NCBI RefSeq assembly: GCF_009017415.1 | Contig: NC_092406.1 | Coordinates: 6,200,001-6,264,000 of the forward strand | Direction of reading: 5' to 3' | Length of the DNA: 64,000 nt | Source: Aspergillus flavus | Lineage: Eukaryota; Ascomycota; Eurotiomycetes; Eurotiales; Aspergillaceae | Shown here: positions 1 through 13,109 of the stretch, piece by piece | Numbering within the stretch: the first letter of the stretch is position 1 | How the letters are laid out: each line of letters begins with the position of its first letter | The notes under the pieces: model-generated | What the model was told of the DNA's origin: nothing | Seen by the model: the letters and a program-made list of their open reading frames with translations, nothing else | Databases searched by the model: none | Position numbers and translations under genes: made by a program

Positions 1-59
1 TAAAACGTGGTTTATTAATTAATTTTAAATTTAATAATAAAGTTTTGGGTGTAATATAT
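1..59 (+). repeat. 3' end of left LTR (heavily mutated copy)
   Basis: Aligned base for base with 7334-7392, this segment differs at about 17 positions, and every difference is T here for C there or A here for G there. Similarity stops at about base 60, which marks the LTR/internal boundary. Confidence 0.8.
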
Positions 60-3000
60 TAATTATTAGTCTATATAAATTAAACTATATCTAGACTTAA
101 AAATTAGTAACTATATTATTAAAGATAAGTAAAAAAGATATAGCTATTAGCTCTAGTGCTAGTAGTCTAGTATTAATATTTATTATAACTTTAATATTTA
201 TTTAATTAACTAAGATAGTTAATTAGCTTTAGAAATAAATTACTTAACTAGAGATATGTTTGGTAGCTAAAATTATTAAGATTAAAATTCTAGAATTATT
301 TAATAAATAGTATAGTAAGCTTCGAGATTTTCTAATTTAGTTAAAATTATACTTTAGAGTTAATTGTAGTAAGATAGAAGTTAATAGTAATAAGATCTAC
401 TTTATTTTTATTTATTTTACTAGTAGAGTATTTAATTAGTTTAAATTTTTTATACAAGACTATTATAAAAACAAGAAAAAGAATTAAAATAATAAAATAA
501 AGAAAATTTTTATATTCTTTAATATATTTAAAAAGTATTTTAAGTAAATTTTTAGAGATATTAATATAATTTAGAACGTAGAATAAGAACTTTAGTAATT
601 ATAATATATTGGATTTATTAGTAAATTAGTATTAGATTTTATATAAATTATTATCTATTTAAATTAGAATAAAAATATATATATTATTAAGTTTAAAGAA
701 TTATTAAAATTAGAAATCTAGAAAAAGCTTATTTAAATAGAAAGATTTAATATACTCTATAAAATAATTAAATAAATAGTTAAAATTAATAATAAATTAT
801 ATAACTTTAACTAGAGAAGAAAGAATTAAAATAATTATAATATACTAAGAAATAATCATACTAAATAATATAGTATAAATAAAAAAAGATATATATAATT
901 ATAAAATTAAAGATACTAGAATTTTTATAGTCTATAATCTATAAAATTAGATATTACTAAGAGAAAAGGCTAAGTAAAAAGTATTTTTTAAAAGAAAAAA
1001 GAGTATTAAAAGTGTAAAAAGCTTTATTTTAATTGTAGGAAAGTAGAGTATATATTAAAGAACTGTTAATAGAAAAGAATTAGTTAATAATAGTAAAATA
1101 GATTATTTTAATAACTAAATATAATTAAAAATAAGAAATTAATATAATTAAGTGTTACCGCGGATATATATACTATTAATAATTAAGCTAAAAAAGCTTA
1201 CTATATTATTGAAATTAAGAGTCTAAGTATAGATAAAATTAGTAAAGAAATTGAAGCTATATAGTTTAATACTAATATAGATTTATTAATAAAAAATATA
1301 GAGTAATATTAGAAAAATAAGTCTAATAATAATAATTAGATTATATTAAATTAATTTATTATTTATATTAATTAAACTATATAGCTATATATTAATTAAA
1401 ATTAAAATAATCTATAGAATACTAGAGAATAATAATATAGCTAACTTAATAAAAATAAAATTAATAAATTAGCTGACTATATAATTAATAAAATTAATAG
1501 ATTTAGATAAGTTAATAGTAAATTATAGTATAAAATTATTATAGAAATAATTAGAGAATATATAAAATATATATTAATTAATAAAGTAGATAATTCTAAA
1601 AATATTAATTAATATAATAAGTTTATTTTAAATCTTAAATAATTAAATTAAATTTTAATTAAAATCGATTCTTTAAATAAAGAGTATAATACTTAATAGA
1701 TTAGCTATAATTTTAATATAAAAAAACTTTTTAAAATATTTAAGATATTAGAAAATTTCTAAAATAAAAATAAAGATATATATTAATAAATTATAATGCT
1801 TATTAATATACTATAAGAAATAGTATTATTATAACTATAGTAAAGAGTGTTAGTATCTAGACTATATTAAATATAATAGATTAAGATTAAGCTATTATAA
1901 AGATAAGAGATTTTTATAAATTAAATAGATAATATAATTAATAAGATTATATAGAATCTAAAAAGATTCTTATAATTATTTAAAATATTATTAGAATAAT
2001 ATCTATATTAGAACTATAAATACTGGAATTTAAATATTAAAAATTAAAATAAATATTATTAGTGGTATAATAAATATTTAATTATATATAAAATATATAG
2101 TGTAGATAGATTTAAGTACTATAGAGAACTTGAATTTATTAATCTAGATAAAATAAAAAGGAGATATAAAGAAATATATTATTAGTTAAGAGAATATAAA
2201 TATTACTATTATATAATAGAATTAATATATAATTGTTATTCTTAGATAGTATATTTTAATAATAGTTATATATACTATTATAATTAAAAATAAATAGTAT
2301 ATTTTTAGTTATAAAATAATATAAATTAAAGAACGCTCGCTATAATATAGTAAGATAGATATATTACTATAATTATTATTATTAATAGAAAATTAGCGCG
2401 GGTAATAATAGACTTAGATATAATAAATAATTTTATATTATTAAAATATTAAGAAAATATAAAGATTAAAAGATAATAGAAGAAAAATATTAAATCTTTA
2501 CTTGGACTAGATAGCTAGAAATTAGGAATTAGTTAAGTCTTAATTAAAATAATATTTATTACTATAGCTATAGAATAGTATATTAAAAGTATAGTTTTTA
2601 ATATTATATTTTTAGAGAATAAGTATAATATAATATTAAGAATCTTATAGTTTAAAAATTATAATTTAATAATAGATTAAAAGCAATGGATATTCTATTT
2701 AAATAATTATTATTATTTAAAGAGACTATATACGGGGTATAGTATCTATATTTTTACTAGTAAATATACTAGTAGTAGAAGAATTGAATAGTATAATTAG
2801 AATATTATAAAGAGAAATTCCGCGAAAAATATAATTATAATAGTAATTTAATATTTAGAAAAGAAATAGTTAACTAAATTAATAGAATGGGTATCTATTA
2901 ATAAGTAAAAATAACTGGAAGTTATAATACTAGAAAGTAAATTAAAAAAGAAATAGTATTTTTTATTAGAAATAAATTAGATATTACTAAAGTTAGACAG

Positions 3001-6000
3001 CGACTTTTAGATATTTTTTAATTTTTAGAAATTAGTAGCTAACTTTATAGAATAGCTAAGTCTATTTAAAGAGTATTAGAGATTCTGAGAACTATTTAAA
3101 TAGCTATAAATAAATAAATTACTAGAGTATAGATTATATAATTATATTATTTCTATTTAGAAAAAAAAGAAAGTAATATATAAATAAATTTATCTAATAT
3201 TAAAAAAAAATTATAAGCTCTAAAGAAATATATTAAAGATAGATTTAAAAAAAAATAAATTTAACTATTAAAAAGTTTAGTAAAATATAGTGTATTATTT
3301 ATATCTAAAAAGAAAAAAGAATTATAACTATATATTAATTATCAATTATTAAATAATATTATAGTTAAGAATAGATATTTATTATTACTTATTATAGAAA
3401 TATAAGATAAAATAAAAGAAATAAAATAGTTTATAAAATTTAATATTATAGATATATATTATTATCTTAAAATTATAGAAGATAAAGAATAAAAAATTAT
3501 ATTTTAAATAAAATATAGATATTTTAAATATTTAATTATATTTTTTAGACTTATTAATATACTAGTATTATTTTAGAGATTTATTAATAAAGTATTAGAA
3601 GAAATTCTTGATATATTTATTATTATATATTTAGATAATATTTTAATTTTTTTGTATAATCTTAAAGAATACGTTTAATATGTTTAAGTAATTTTAAAGA
3701 AATTATAAAAAGTAGAAGTATAATTTAAATTAAAGAAATATAAATTCTATATCTAAGAAATTAAGTTTTTAAAATATTAGATATTTACCAAAGAAATATA
3801 AGTAGAGAAAGAAAAGATAAAAGCTATTTAAGAATAGCTAGAATTAATTAATTTTAAGGAACTATAATAGTTTATTAGATTATTAAACTATTATTAAAAG
3901 TTTATTAATTGATACGCGTATAGACTAGTATTATTCTTTAATTTATTTAAAAAATTAAAGTAATAGAAATAGATAAATAAGTACTAAAGTATATTTAATA
4001 AAGTAAAAGAAGTAATTACTATTATATTAATTTTAGTATAGTATAATCTAGCTAAGTAAATTATTATTAAAATTAATATATCTAATTATATAATTAGTGT
4101 ACGAATAGTATAAGTAGAACTAGATAGAAAGCTATAATTAATAGTATTTAAATCTAGGAAACTAGTTTAAGCAGAATTGAATTATAATATTTATAATAAG
4201 GAATTATTGGCTATAGTATTAATATTTAAGAAATAGAGAGTTTATCTAGAAGAAGTATAATACTAGATTATTATAAAATTGGATTATAAGAATCTAATAT
4301 ATTTTATAACTATAAAAGAGTTTATATAAAAATAAGTAAGATAAGCTAAAATACTATTATAGTATAATTTTAAAATTAAATATTATAAAAAATTAGAAAA
4401 TAGTTAAGTTAATATTTTAAGCTAAAGATTTAATTATAAAATTAAAAAAAAAGTAATTAAATTTATAATACTAAAATAATATAGAGATAAATTAATTTAA
4501 TATAATAAATAAATACTTATAGTAGTAACTATAGAAATTAAAGATTTAATTTATTATTTTATTATAAAAGTAATTAAAAAAGATAAAATATTTATATAGA
4601 AGTTTAAAGTAAATAATAATCTATTTATTAAGAATAAAGATAGAATTGTATATTATTAAAATCTTATTTAGATTTCTTAGAAACTATAAAATATAATTAT
4701 TTAAAAATACTATAATAATTTAATATAAAAATACTTTAGAGTTAAAAAAATATTAAAATAAATTATAAAAAATTACTATTTTCTAAATATAGTAAAATAA
4801 GTTAAAAAATATATTAATAAATATAAAATATATATTAAAGATAAACTAGTAAAATATAAACTATATAGATTTATATAATTACTAGATATATTTTTAAGAT
4901 TTTGGAAATAGATTATAATTAACTTTATAGAACTACTATTTAAATTAGAAGAATAGAATATAATAATAGTAATAATAGATTAATTTATTAAATATATTTA
5001 TCTAGTACTAAGTAAATTAATATTTAATGTAGTATATCTTATATATCTATTTATTAATTATATTTTTATTTATTATAGAATACTAAAAAAGATTATATTA
5101 AATTAAAATAAATTATTTATATTAAAGTTTTAGTAATTACTTATAGATCTAATAAAGATAGATTAGAAGTTAACTATGGTATATTATCTATAAAGAAATA
5201 ATTAGATAGAAAGAATAAACTAGATAATTAAATAATATTTATAATACTATATTAATTATTAATAAAATAATTAAATAAATTTATTATTAATAGTATAGTT
5301 TATATATAATAACGCGGAATATTTAATAATAAAAATAATATTTTTTTATATAAATTATAGATACTATATTAAAGTAGTAGAAAAATTAAGAAATAGATAT
5401 TTTATTATAAAAAAAGTAATTAAAATAGTTAAAAAATTAAAGAGCTTATATAATTAATTATTTTTAGATATTAAATTTTTTAACTATTGTATAGTAATAT
5501 ACTATAATTAATATTATAAAAAGAGATTTATCTTTAAGAAAAAAGAGAAAGTATTTCTACTTTATAGAAATATTAAAATAAAATAACTAAATTTAAAACT
5601 TAACTATTAAAAAATTAAACTATTTAAAATTAAAGAATAAATTAGTAATATTAACTATTAATTAAAACTACTAGACTTAATAAAAAGAATATACTTTATA
5701 TTTTATATCTTATTATAGAAATCTATACTAGAAAATGCTAAAATTGCTAAAAATATTGAACTTAATAAAAAAAAAATAAAATATAAAATTGAAAAAATAC
5801 TAAAGTATAAGCGAGTTAATAGAAAACTATATTATCTAGTAAAGTAGAAGAGTTATAGTATCTTAGAAAACTTATGGGAGTCTATTGAGAATTTAATAAA
5901 TTACTATTAGCTAATTTAATAGTACTACTAGTAAAAGAATTAAAAGTCTTCTAGAAAGATAAAGGGACTTAGTTAAGCTTTATTAATATTTGGTTAAAAT

Positions 6001-6959
6001 TGGGATTATCGAAAGTTGTAGCCAATTGTTTAATAGTAATAAATAGATTAGATTGGTTAGATGATTTTTTTTTATTAAGGATCCGCAACAACTCGGTATT
6101 ATACTTAAATATATTAAATCTTCTTTAATTTAAGAAATTACGCTGTTTATATAAGCGGGTATATTAAGCTAAATTTTTAATTATTCTTTTTTAAATTTTA
6201 GTAAGATAAGATTAAAGTTGCTCTAACTCGAAGTAAAGTAGTTTAAGTTTAGTATTAATTTTGGAAAGCTTGAAGACTACTTTTTATTTAGTATATTTTA
6301 ATAAATTCTATTTATTTCTAGTATAAAATTCTTGTTTATATACGTGTCTACAATGGGTATAGAATATATATTTAGAATAGCAACGAGAATAATCTATTGT
6401 ATAAATCTTATTAATAAAAAGATAATATTCGCAAGACATTAAAGTAATGAAACTGTGATTTAAAATATAATTAATTTACTTTAAATAAATAAGCGTCTAG
6501 TCACGAGCTTACTTTATAATAGATTTAGAAGAGTTGTTAGATTTATGTTTAGATATAGTAAAGAAAAGAAAAACATAAAATTTATAGTGGTAGGATCTGG
6601 ATAGATTTATAATTTTATACTTTCGAGGACGAAAGCTTAAAAGAGAGAGAATAATATTATAGACTCTTATCTAGTGTCTTTATTTAAGGCGGATAAGTAA
6701 GACAAAAAAATAATAGATCGGGAAAAACCAATAGATATATTACAGAAACTAAAGGAATTATTTATATTAATTAATAACGCGAATTATATAATTACGCTAA
6801 ATAGTATATAAATAATTACTAAATAATAGATAAAATAATATATTATATACTAAAAGTATACTACTAATATATTAATTTAATTATTATAAAGACTTTAGAA
6901 AAAAATATATAAAAATATTTATTTATATATTTAATTTAATTCTTTGTAATTAATATATA

Positions 6960-7392
6960 TTATTACTATAGAGTTATCTTTAAATAGTAAAGACTAGTCT
7001 TAACTTGTTTATATTTTTTTAACTATTAAATATATATATTTAATAGATCTGGCTCTTTAAACTTAAGTCTAGTATTGATAATAGTTCTATATTAACTATA
7101 TCTCTATAATAACAGTAGTCTAGTATTGACAGTAGTTCTATATTAACTATATCTCTATAATAACAGTAGTCTAGTATTAATAGTAATTCTATATTAACTA
7201 TATCTCTATAACAATAATAATTTAGTATTAATAGTAGTCTAGTATCGATAGAAGTCTTATAATGACTCCCGTCTTATAAGACCATAATCTAATAATAATG
7301 GAAATCGAAGAACAACTTTAGATTAGTAATCCTTGAAACGTGGTCCACTAACTGGTCTTAGACTTAACAACAAAGCCCCGGGCGTAATATAT
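6960..7392 (+). repeat. right LTR (start uncertain) with less mutated 3' end
   Basis: The right boundary at 7392 is set by the alignment to bases 1-59. The left boundary is a guess, because the matching part of the left LTR lies outside the window. The last 130 bases keep near-normal GC content (for example AAAGCCCCGGGCG), unlike the rest of the element, so they escaped most of the mutation. It contains the 51-bp tandem array. Confidence 0.55.
7067..7250 (+). repeat. 51-bp tandem repeat, about 3.5 copies
   Basis: Units begin at 7067, 7118, 7169 and 7220, exactly 51 bases apart, each starting GTCTAGTATT (ATTTAGTATT in the last). The array lies inside the presumed right LTR, so it may be an LTR promoter or enhancer repeat of the parent element. 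Confidence 0.85.
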
Positions 7393-7980
7393 AGCTATTT
7401 ATTAATAAAGTAGAACTGGATTATTAATAATTTTATAAAGATTCTTTACTTTATAGTTAGTTTTCTAGTTATTAAATAGTATTTTTTAGACTTTAGAGGA
7501 TTTTATTTTCTTAGATATTTAATTTAAAAATAGTTTCTAGAACTATTTCTATAAAAGAAGATATATTTTCATCAGAGATTCTTAGAAGTAAAGAAATATC
7601 TCTATTAAATAATTAGAATAATAATACTAATAATATTTTTAGATAGTTAAAAAGAAGAATTAGAATTGTTAGTAGAATATCTACTAGTTAAAATAGAGAA
7701 TCTATTAACTAGATAAAAATACGTAGGTAAAGTACTAGATAATAGATACTAGAGATAGAAGATTAATTCTTGATTTTCTACTAATAACTACAGTATTAAT
7801 TTATAGCTAAGGACCCCTAAGATTCTCTATATACAATAATCAATCCTTCTAATGGGGCCACTGTATATTATTAGAAAGATAATAGATATAGACACCGAAG
7901 ACGCCGTTCAGCCACCGGGATATCTATACACCTGGGACAGGGTATACTGTACAGTCACCTTGCATGATCATTATCATTTC
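7393..7980. other. gene-free stretch between the two LTR relics
   Basis: AT-rich sequence that becomes more GC-balanced after about 7850. A 71-codon frame at 7852-8067 runs into the solo LTR and has no recognisable feature. I see no gene here. Confidence 0.6.
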
Positions 7981-8294
7981 TGTGACACTATCATTGACTG
8001 GATAGTAGAACAAATACAAAGAAGACTGATTCTTGTCCCTTTTTCCTATGTCTTCAGCAGCGCTTAAATAGCTCAAGAATTCTTCTCTTTTAGGAAGTTC
8101 TTTCCCTTAGAATCCCAACCGAATAGTCGGTGAATCCTTTAATTAGAAAAAGGGCCAAAAAGCCAAGGCGTTAATCTCCCTGAGGCTGGTTCAGAACTGC
8201 AAAGGGAGCTGGGGTGTATGTAGGTTGAGCAGGGGTTAGCAGGCCCGGGGGTTCTGTATGTCCTACGGGCCGATTCTGTATCGGCTCCGTGACA
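7981..8294 (-). mobile_element. solo LTR of a second, unmutated LTR retrotransposon
   Basis: The 314-bp block starts TGTGACAC and ends CCGTGACA, so it has the TG...CA ends of an LTR, with TGT/ACA as terminal inverted bases. The flanking five bases are ATTTC on the left and ATTTT on the right, an imperfect target-site duplication. Read on the minus strand it contains a TATTTAAG box about 75 bases before its end, like an LTR promoter, so I place the element on the minus strand. No internal retroelement sequence adjoins it. Base composition is normal, so it inserted after, or escaped, the RIP that destroyed its neighbour. Confidence 0.7.
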
Positions 8295-9012
8295 ATTTTT
8301 TATAACTTAGAAGATCTCGCTGTATAGCTATATATAAAGAGTAAAAAACACTGAATTTAAAAAAGACTATTAATCTATTATATATTTTACACTTACTCAA
8401 ATACTATGACTTTAGATCTCTTTATCTTCTTTAGAGTTAATACTCTAGTAACTACTGAGATTATATATATTCTTTTTAAATAAAGAAAAATATCCTCTAT
8501 TTCTAAATATAATTGTAAATGTTCTCTTATAAGTTTTAATACTATAAAAGACTATTATTTTAAGTAGAACTTTGTATAGCAACTAGAAATGTTATTATTA
8601 AAGATACTTTGAAAATATTCTGCAATTTTCTCAGTATTCTGTTGATAGATAATGGCATAGAAACAAGTCTAGTGTAGGTTTTCTTTACTAAAGCTTTCTA
8701 ACAGAAAGAATAGAACAATTGTTGTCTGAATATTTTAGACTATAGTATTTCTAGAGAATTCATATAAATGTTCATGTCTACTCTTCGAACCAGCAGAAGA
8801 AGTCTAATCAATCTAGTCTAATAATAAACATCAAGAATGGAGGCCAAAACAAAAAAGTATTGACAGCGAATGTATATCTAGGATTTCTGTCCTTGACAAA
8901 GACAACGAGCGTATATATAAATGTATGTACTTGAAAGAATCGCCAGTTGCAAACAGAGCCGATGATGGTCTATATCTAGCTATCGATAGGGATCATGGAT
9001 AGTTGAGTTTCT
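8295..9012. other. intergenic, AT-rich, nothing recognised
   Basis: Moderately AT-rich sequence between the solo LTR and the 3' end of the glucanase gene. It may hold further decayed transposon sequence (8300-8760), but no motif survives. The last 150 bases are probably the 3' UTR of eglC. Confidence 0.5.
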
Positions 9013-10457
9013 TTACAGAGTAGCCACGAATGCAAAGACAGCAACCAGAGCACCGAAGACGGAGCCCGAGACGGAGCTGGCACCGCCCGTAGCAAGGATG
9101 GAAGAAGAAGAAGCAGAGGCGCCAGAGTTGGTTGAGGAAGAGTCCGAAGAGGACTTGCCAGAGTTGGTCGACGAAGAGTCCGAAGAGCTACCAGCGCTGG
9201 TGGAAGTAGCGGAGGAACCGCTAGCGGTCTTGGTGAATTTAGGGTAGGCCGAGCCGCTAGCAGAAGCGCTGGAGTAGTAGGCAGCAGCGGAGGAGTTGGA
9301 CGGACGGAATCCCTTGCCGACGGTGAAGCCAGGGGTAGTAGAGGGAGCAGCACTAGACACGATTCCGGACGACGAAGGGTTCACAGCAGCGGAGCTAGAG
9401 GGAACAGCAGAGCCGACGGGAGTCGCGGAGCCAGCAGCGGAGCTAGAAGCGGAAGCAGATGGGCGAGTGCTGTTAGAGCAAGACAAGTCGAACAATGGGG
9501 TGGTGCTCAGAGTGCTGCCGACCACACCGAAGCTGGGGTTAGGGGTGGTGGGGTTGGCGTCTTGGAGGATGTACCACCAGGTGTTGGTCTCGTCGAACAA
9601 GGGGCATCCGACCTCGTCCCAGTAGGTCTTCGCGTTGGCGGGGGAAGCGACGCCGAGGTTCTGAGTGCTTCCGCTGACGGGCCAGCCGGTTTCGGTGATC
9701 CAAACTTCCTTGCCCTTAGCGACCGCCTTAGTCTTAGCCACAGAGTCGTCGAAGAGTGCCTTGGCGTCCGAGATGGAATTGGACATGCTGCTCTGGAAGT
9801 AAGGATAACCGTCGAAACCCAACCAGTCGACGGCGTCAATGACGGCCGAATTGGAGCCGTTAGTCCAGGCGGTCCAGGTGTCGACATGACCGATGGGGAC
9901 GCTGCTCAGGGCGGTGCCAGAGATGATCGACCGGACCTCCTTGATAAACGAGACCAGGTCGTCGGGGCCAATTCCAATGCCGGCATTGACCTTCTCACCC
10001 TCGGACGAGGCACGGTAGAGATCTTCACTACCAACGGAAATACCCACGACCAATTTGGCGAAGGAGTCACCGTACTGGGAGATGGCCGACCTGAGGGCGG
10101 CCAACTCGTTGTCCATACCACCACCAGAGGCCCAAAGACCCAGCAACAAGGATGTATTTTCGGCAATGGCAGCGGGAATGGCGGAGATAGGGGAGTTGGT
10201 AGTGCCACCTTGCTGCGTGATAGTCAGTATTCCCATTCCTGCTTGATTATCAAATCACTCACGATCATGGTGTACAATCTAGCACTGGTGAAGCCCGAAG
10301 TGCCGACCAGATTCTTCGCAGTGGAGAACTCCGATTCGAAATCGGACTGAGACTTGACGCTGCCATCCGACTTGGTAGCACCGTAGTTGAAGCCCTTGTA
10401 GGCGGCCTCGGACGTAGCGAGCGACAGGGCGAAGGCAAGAAGGTGTGTCAATTGCAT
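9013..10457 (-). CDS. eglC: GPI-anchored GH17 endo-1,3-beta-glucanase (EglC type)
   Basis: A two-exon gene: 10263-10457 and 9013-10212, with a 50-bp intron (GTGAGT...ACGCAG) between complete codons; about 464 residues. The start at 10457 gives a signal peptide ([18 protein letters not shown]) that is cut before AYKGFNYG, the usual mature GH17 start. The catalytic domain carries the nucleophile motif WITETGWP (Glu near residue 238) and an acid/base Glu in GSEDLYR (near residue 126). After it come about 150 residues of Ser/Ala-rich linker and a hydrophobic tail ([12 protein letters not shown]) typical of a GPI-attachment signal. The family hydrolyses or remodels cell-wall beta-1,3-glucan at the cell surface. 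Length and layout match Aspergillus EglC. The minus-strand repeats of Ser codons create long antisense frames that are not genes. Confidence 0.9.
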
Positions 10458-11727
10458 TTTGACGATGAAGTAAAGACTGTAGGATGGTTTCAAAAAAACA
10501 AAAAAAGGAAAGTCAGACTAAAAAGAAGGAACGAACTTGAGGACAAAAAACCCAAGTTCAAGCGAGATATGAAGTAGAAAGAGAGAAGGAGATGAAGATG
10601 GAAGAGAGAGGGAAAAGACGCAGCAGAAGAATTAAACCAGATGGAGGCAAAAATCGATGTGGTTCTAGACTTACAGTGGGTCCGATGGGCCTCGGCACTT
10701 TGGATTGGCTGCCTATTCAGTGCTTGTCTTGGGAACTCAAGCTGATTGGATCCAAAGATAGAATTCTACCAAATTAGGTCCATCAGATCCAGGGGATATC
10801 CTGATCGGTGGCACTGAGGTGACCAATCGGAATGGAGCGTTGTAATTTGATTTCTCCGCGACACGTACGTCCCTGAATCAATTCGAACAACCCCTGACGG
10901 GAGATTCACCCTGACACCGTCCTTGGGATAGATATTCTGTTCTCAAAACCTGGATCACTCTGTCAATGCTAACATGGATATCCGCACGGTTCCATGGACG
11001 GACTCTAAACTCGGATAGGGACGCCGGCACTAATCGGACACTAACTGGTCTTCTAGACCGACCTTTCATTAGTGAGTGGGTTGGCAGCTATTCTTAGTCC
11101 GAGTCTAATGGGAATAGTGCCATCTGGGATATTAATTGTTATTACCACTTACTATTTATATATCTTCATTATGATGGCCACGGATATACAATTTCTTCTA
11201 TCTAATAATGTCAAAAGGGGTTGTAATCCATCAATTACTACACACCAGTTCAGGGACACCAGTTCAGGGGACGGATTCAATAGCTCTTCTAGACATGTCT
11301 ATCAATAGCCACCAGTCGATTCAACTGTCCATTTCACCCCTGCCCCACATGTTTTGAACTGCTTTCAATAACTATTCTCAGATCTCTCATCCATTACTCT
11401 ATCCATCTCAAAGAAATTTATATCGTTACTGCTTGATATATGATGTCAGGGGGAGCACTGAAGCCGTTATCGGATTGGCAGTTACAGAGCCTAGCTTCAA
11501 TCTAAATTATTCTTGAACAATATCTTTGCATGGCGTGTCTACTCGAAGGGAGTGTCGTTGCATTCACATACAGTTAACTACACTGTTCAGCACAGCAAAG
11601 AGTCGATCTATTGGAAAAGTGATTGCTATTTATAGACTGCCGGCCGTATATTATATCCCCCTTATCATACGGAGGCATCTCTGAATGTGATTACCAAACA
11701 TTGATTACATGAAATATTAAATACAAA
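10458..11727. other. intergenic (eglC promoter side and 3' flank of the DUF2235 gene)
   Basis: The upstream region of eglC contains purine-rich runs (10490-10620). No further coding region, RNA gene or repeat is supported. Confidence 0.5.
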
Positions 11728-13109
11728 CTAATCCTGCTCATCAACATGCACAGTCCGAATCCGTCCTTTCATATAGTCCTCCATCTTCAATAACGGCGAT
11801 TCAACAATGACTCTACCATCCGTCAGTAACCAACTATTCGGATCCTTCCGCGCCTTCAACGCAGAACACGGCCACGGCCATTTACCAGCTCCCGCCAAGT
11901 TCCGATCACTAATCGACACATGGATCGTCTCATTAGTGATCCCCGAGTCCACAGGCTTATAAGCAAGAGGTGTCCGCTTCGAAACACCACCCAGAACCCC
12001 CTCAAGAGACCGAGTGAAACTCCACTTCCCCGTCTTCCCCAAACTCGTCGCCCACGGGGTAACCCCAATCTCCAACGGACGAGGAGGAATATCAAACAAA
12101 TATCCATCAATATCGAAACTCAACTGCCCATCCTTCATACACTGCGCGATCATCCACGCCAACGTAATATTCGAAAGTCGAGGATCATCCCCTCCACCCC
12201 CAACATCCGTATGCACCCCGGAGAACCAAACCTGCAACAGTTCCTGCCCGTGGCTCTTCTGCGGAAGATTCCACAACGTAGGCTGGTACGCCGTTCGCTC
12301 CTCATCGAGCGCCAACGCATGAAACGCATACCGAACATTCTCGGAGAGAATCGTATTCCGGAACTCGAGCTTCTCGCCTATCCATCCTCCCAACCAGGTC
12401 TGGTGGAAGGCGACCGTGTCCCAAACCCCGATGATCTCCACAGTAAATTGCGGGAGGGGATCTCGGAATCCGAGTGCTCGTCGCTGCTCAGGCGTATAAT
12501 CGTCGGCTTTCTTATGGTAGAAATCCTCGTACACGGTTGGGAAGTTGTCCATTCCTCGTCGTGTTAGTAGGCCCCATTGGCAGACTAGACCTGCTACAGC
12601 GCGTGCGGTGTATGCGCCGCGTGAGAAGCCAAAGAAGTAGATCTTGTCGCCTTCGTTGTAGTTGTCGACTAGGAAGCCGTATGCTGCGCGGACGTTGGCG
12701 CTTAGGCCTAGTCCTGCTACGCCTGTAGATAATATTAGACTGGCTAATAGGCCATGTGGAAGAACTGAAAAAGAAAAGGACGGAACTTCTTCTAGAAGGA
12801 GGAAAGCGAAGGGCTCAGACATACCACCCCAGTATTTATCTCCCAAGCCAGTTCCTACACCCTTCTGATAGTAAACAATCTGGGGAATTTCGTGTTTCTG
12901 ACCATTTCTCTCGACAATGGCATTTGCGCTTAAGGCTCTGCTGAATCGCGTCACGTTAGAAGCAGGCTTGCTCGAGTCTGCTGTTGAGTCTTGCCAAGTT
13001 CCTACAGAAATAGATATTAATAACCAACTAACTCAACAAGATACAATATAGACGTACCATCACAGCAAACAATAAGCCGTTTACTTGAACAACGGTTAAT
13101 ATCCAACAT
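11728..13109 (-). CDS. DUF2235 alpha/beta-hydrolase family protein
   Basis: Three exons can be joined: 13058-13109, 12825-13001 and 11728-12722, with introns of 56 and 102 bp, giving 407 residues. The first splice rebuilds the family's N-terminal motif RLIVCCDGTWQDS from codons on both sides. The second removes 34 in-frame codons that would otherwise interrupt YWGG-VAGLGL. The core shows the serine-hydrolase elbow GFSRGAYTAR, then AGLVCQWGLL, then VWFSGVHTDVGGG with an Asp-His-type catalytic region. DUF2235 proteins share their fold with the catalytic domain of bacterial Tle1 phospholipases; the fungal members have no settled substrate. There is no signal peptide, so a cytosolic enzyme is likely. 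No neighbour suggests a pathway. Confidence 0.85.

Larger units (their letters stand above)
1..7392 (+). mobile_element. RIP-degraded Ty3/gypsy-type LTR retrotransposon (left end cut by window)
   Basis: The region is extremely AT-rich and has no long open frame, but decayed retroelement motifs can still be read on the + strand. At 3628-3651 the codons read YLDNILIF, the reverse transcriptase box YLDDILIF with one Asp turned to Asn. Just upstream (about 3437-3600) are degenerate matches to the usual F-x-K-x-D-x-x-x-Y and G-L-x-N-A-P-x-x-F-Q blocks. At 1025-1066 a gag zinc knuckle (C-x2-C-x4-H-x4-C) survives with its first Cys as Tyr and its His as Tyr. Bases 1-59 align with 7334-7392, which gives the two LTR 3' ends. 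Motif order (gag, then RT) sets the orientation. All visible changes are C-to-T or G-to-A, as repeat-induced point mutation produces. It cannot be active. Confidence 0.88.

Noticed and set aside
7852..8067. 71-codon frame before and into the solo LTR
   Set aside because: It runs across the LTR boundary at 7981, so it cannot be a native gene.
8976..9353. Minus-strand Leu/Pro-rich frame and + strand frames over eglC
   Set aside because: They overlap the Ser/Ala-rich linker of eglC in other frames and have no independent start or domain.
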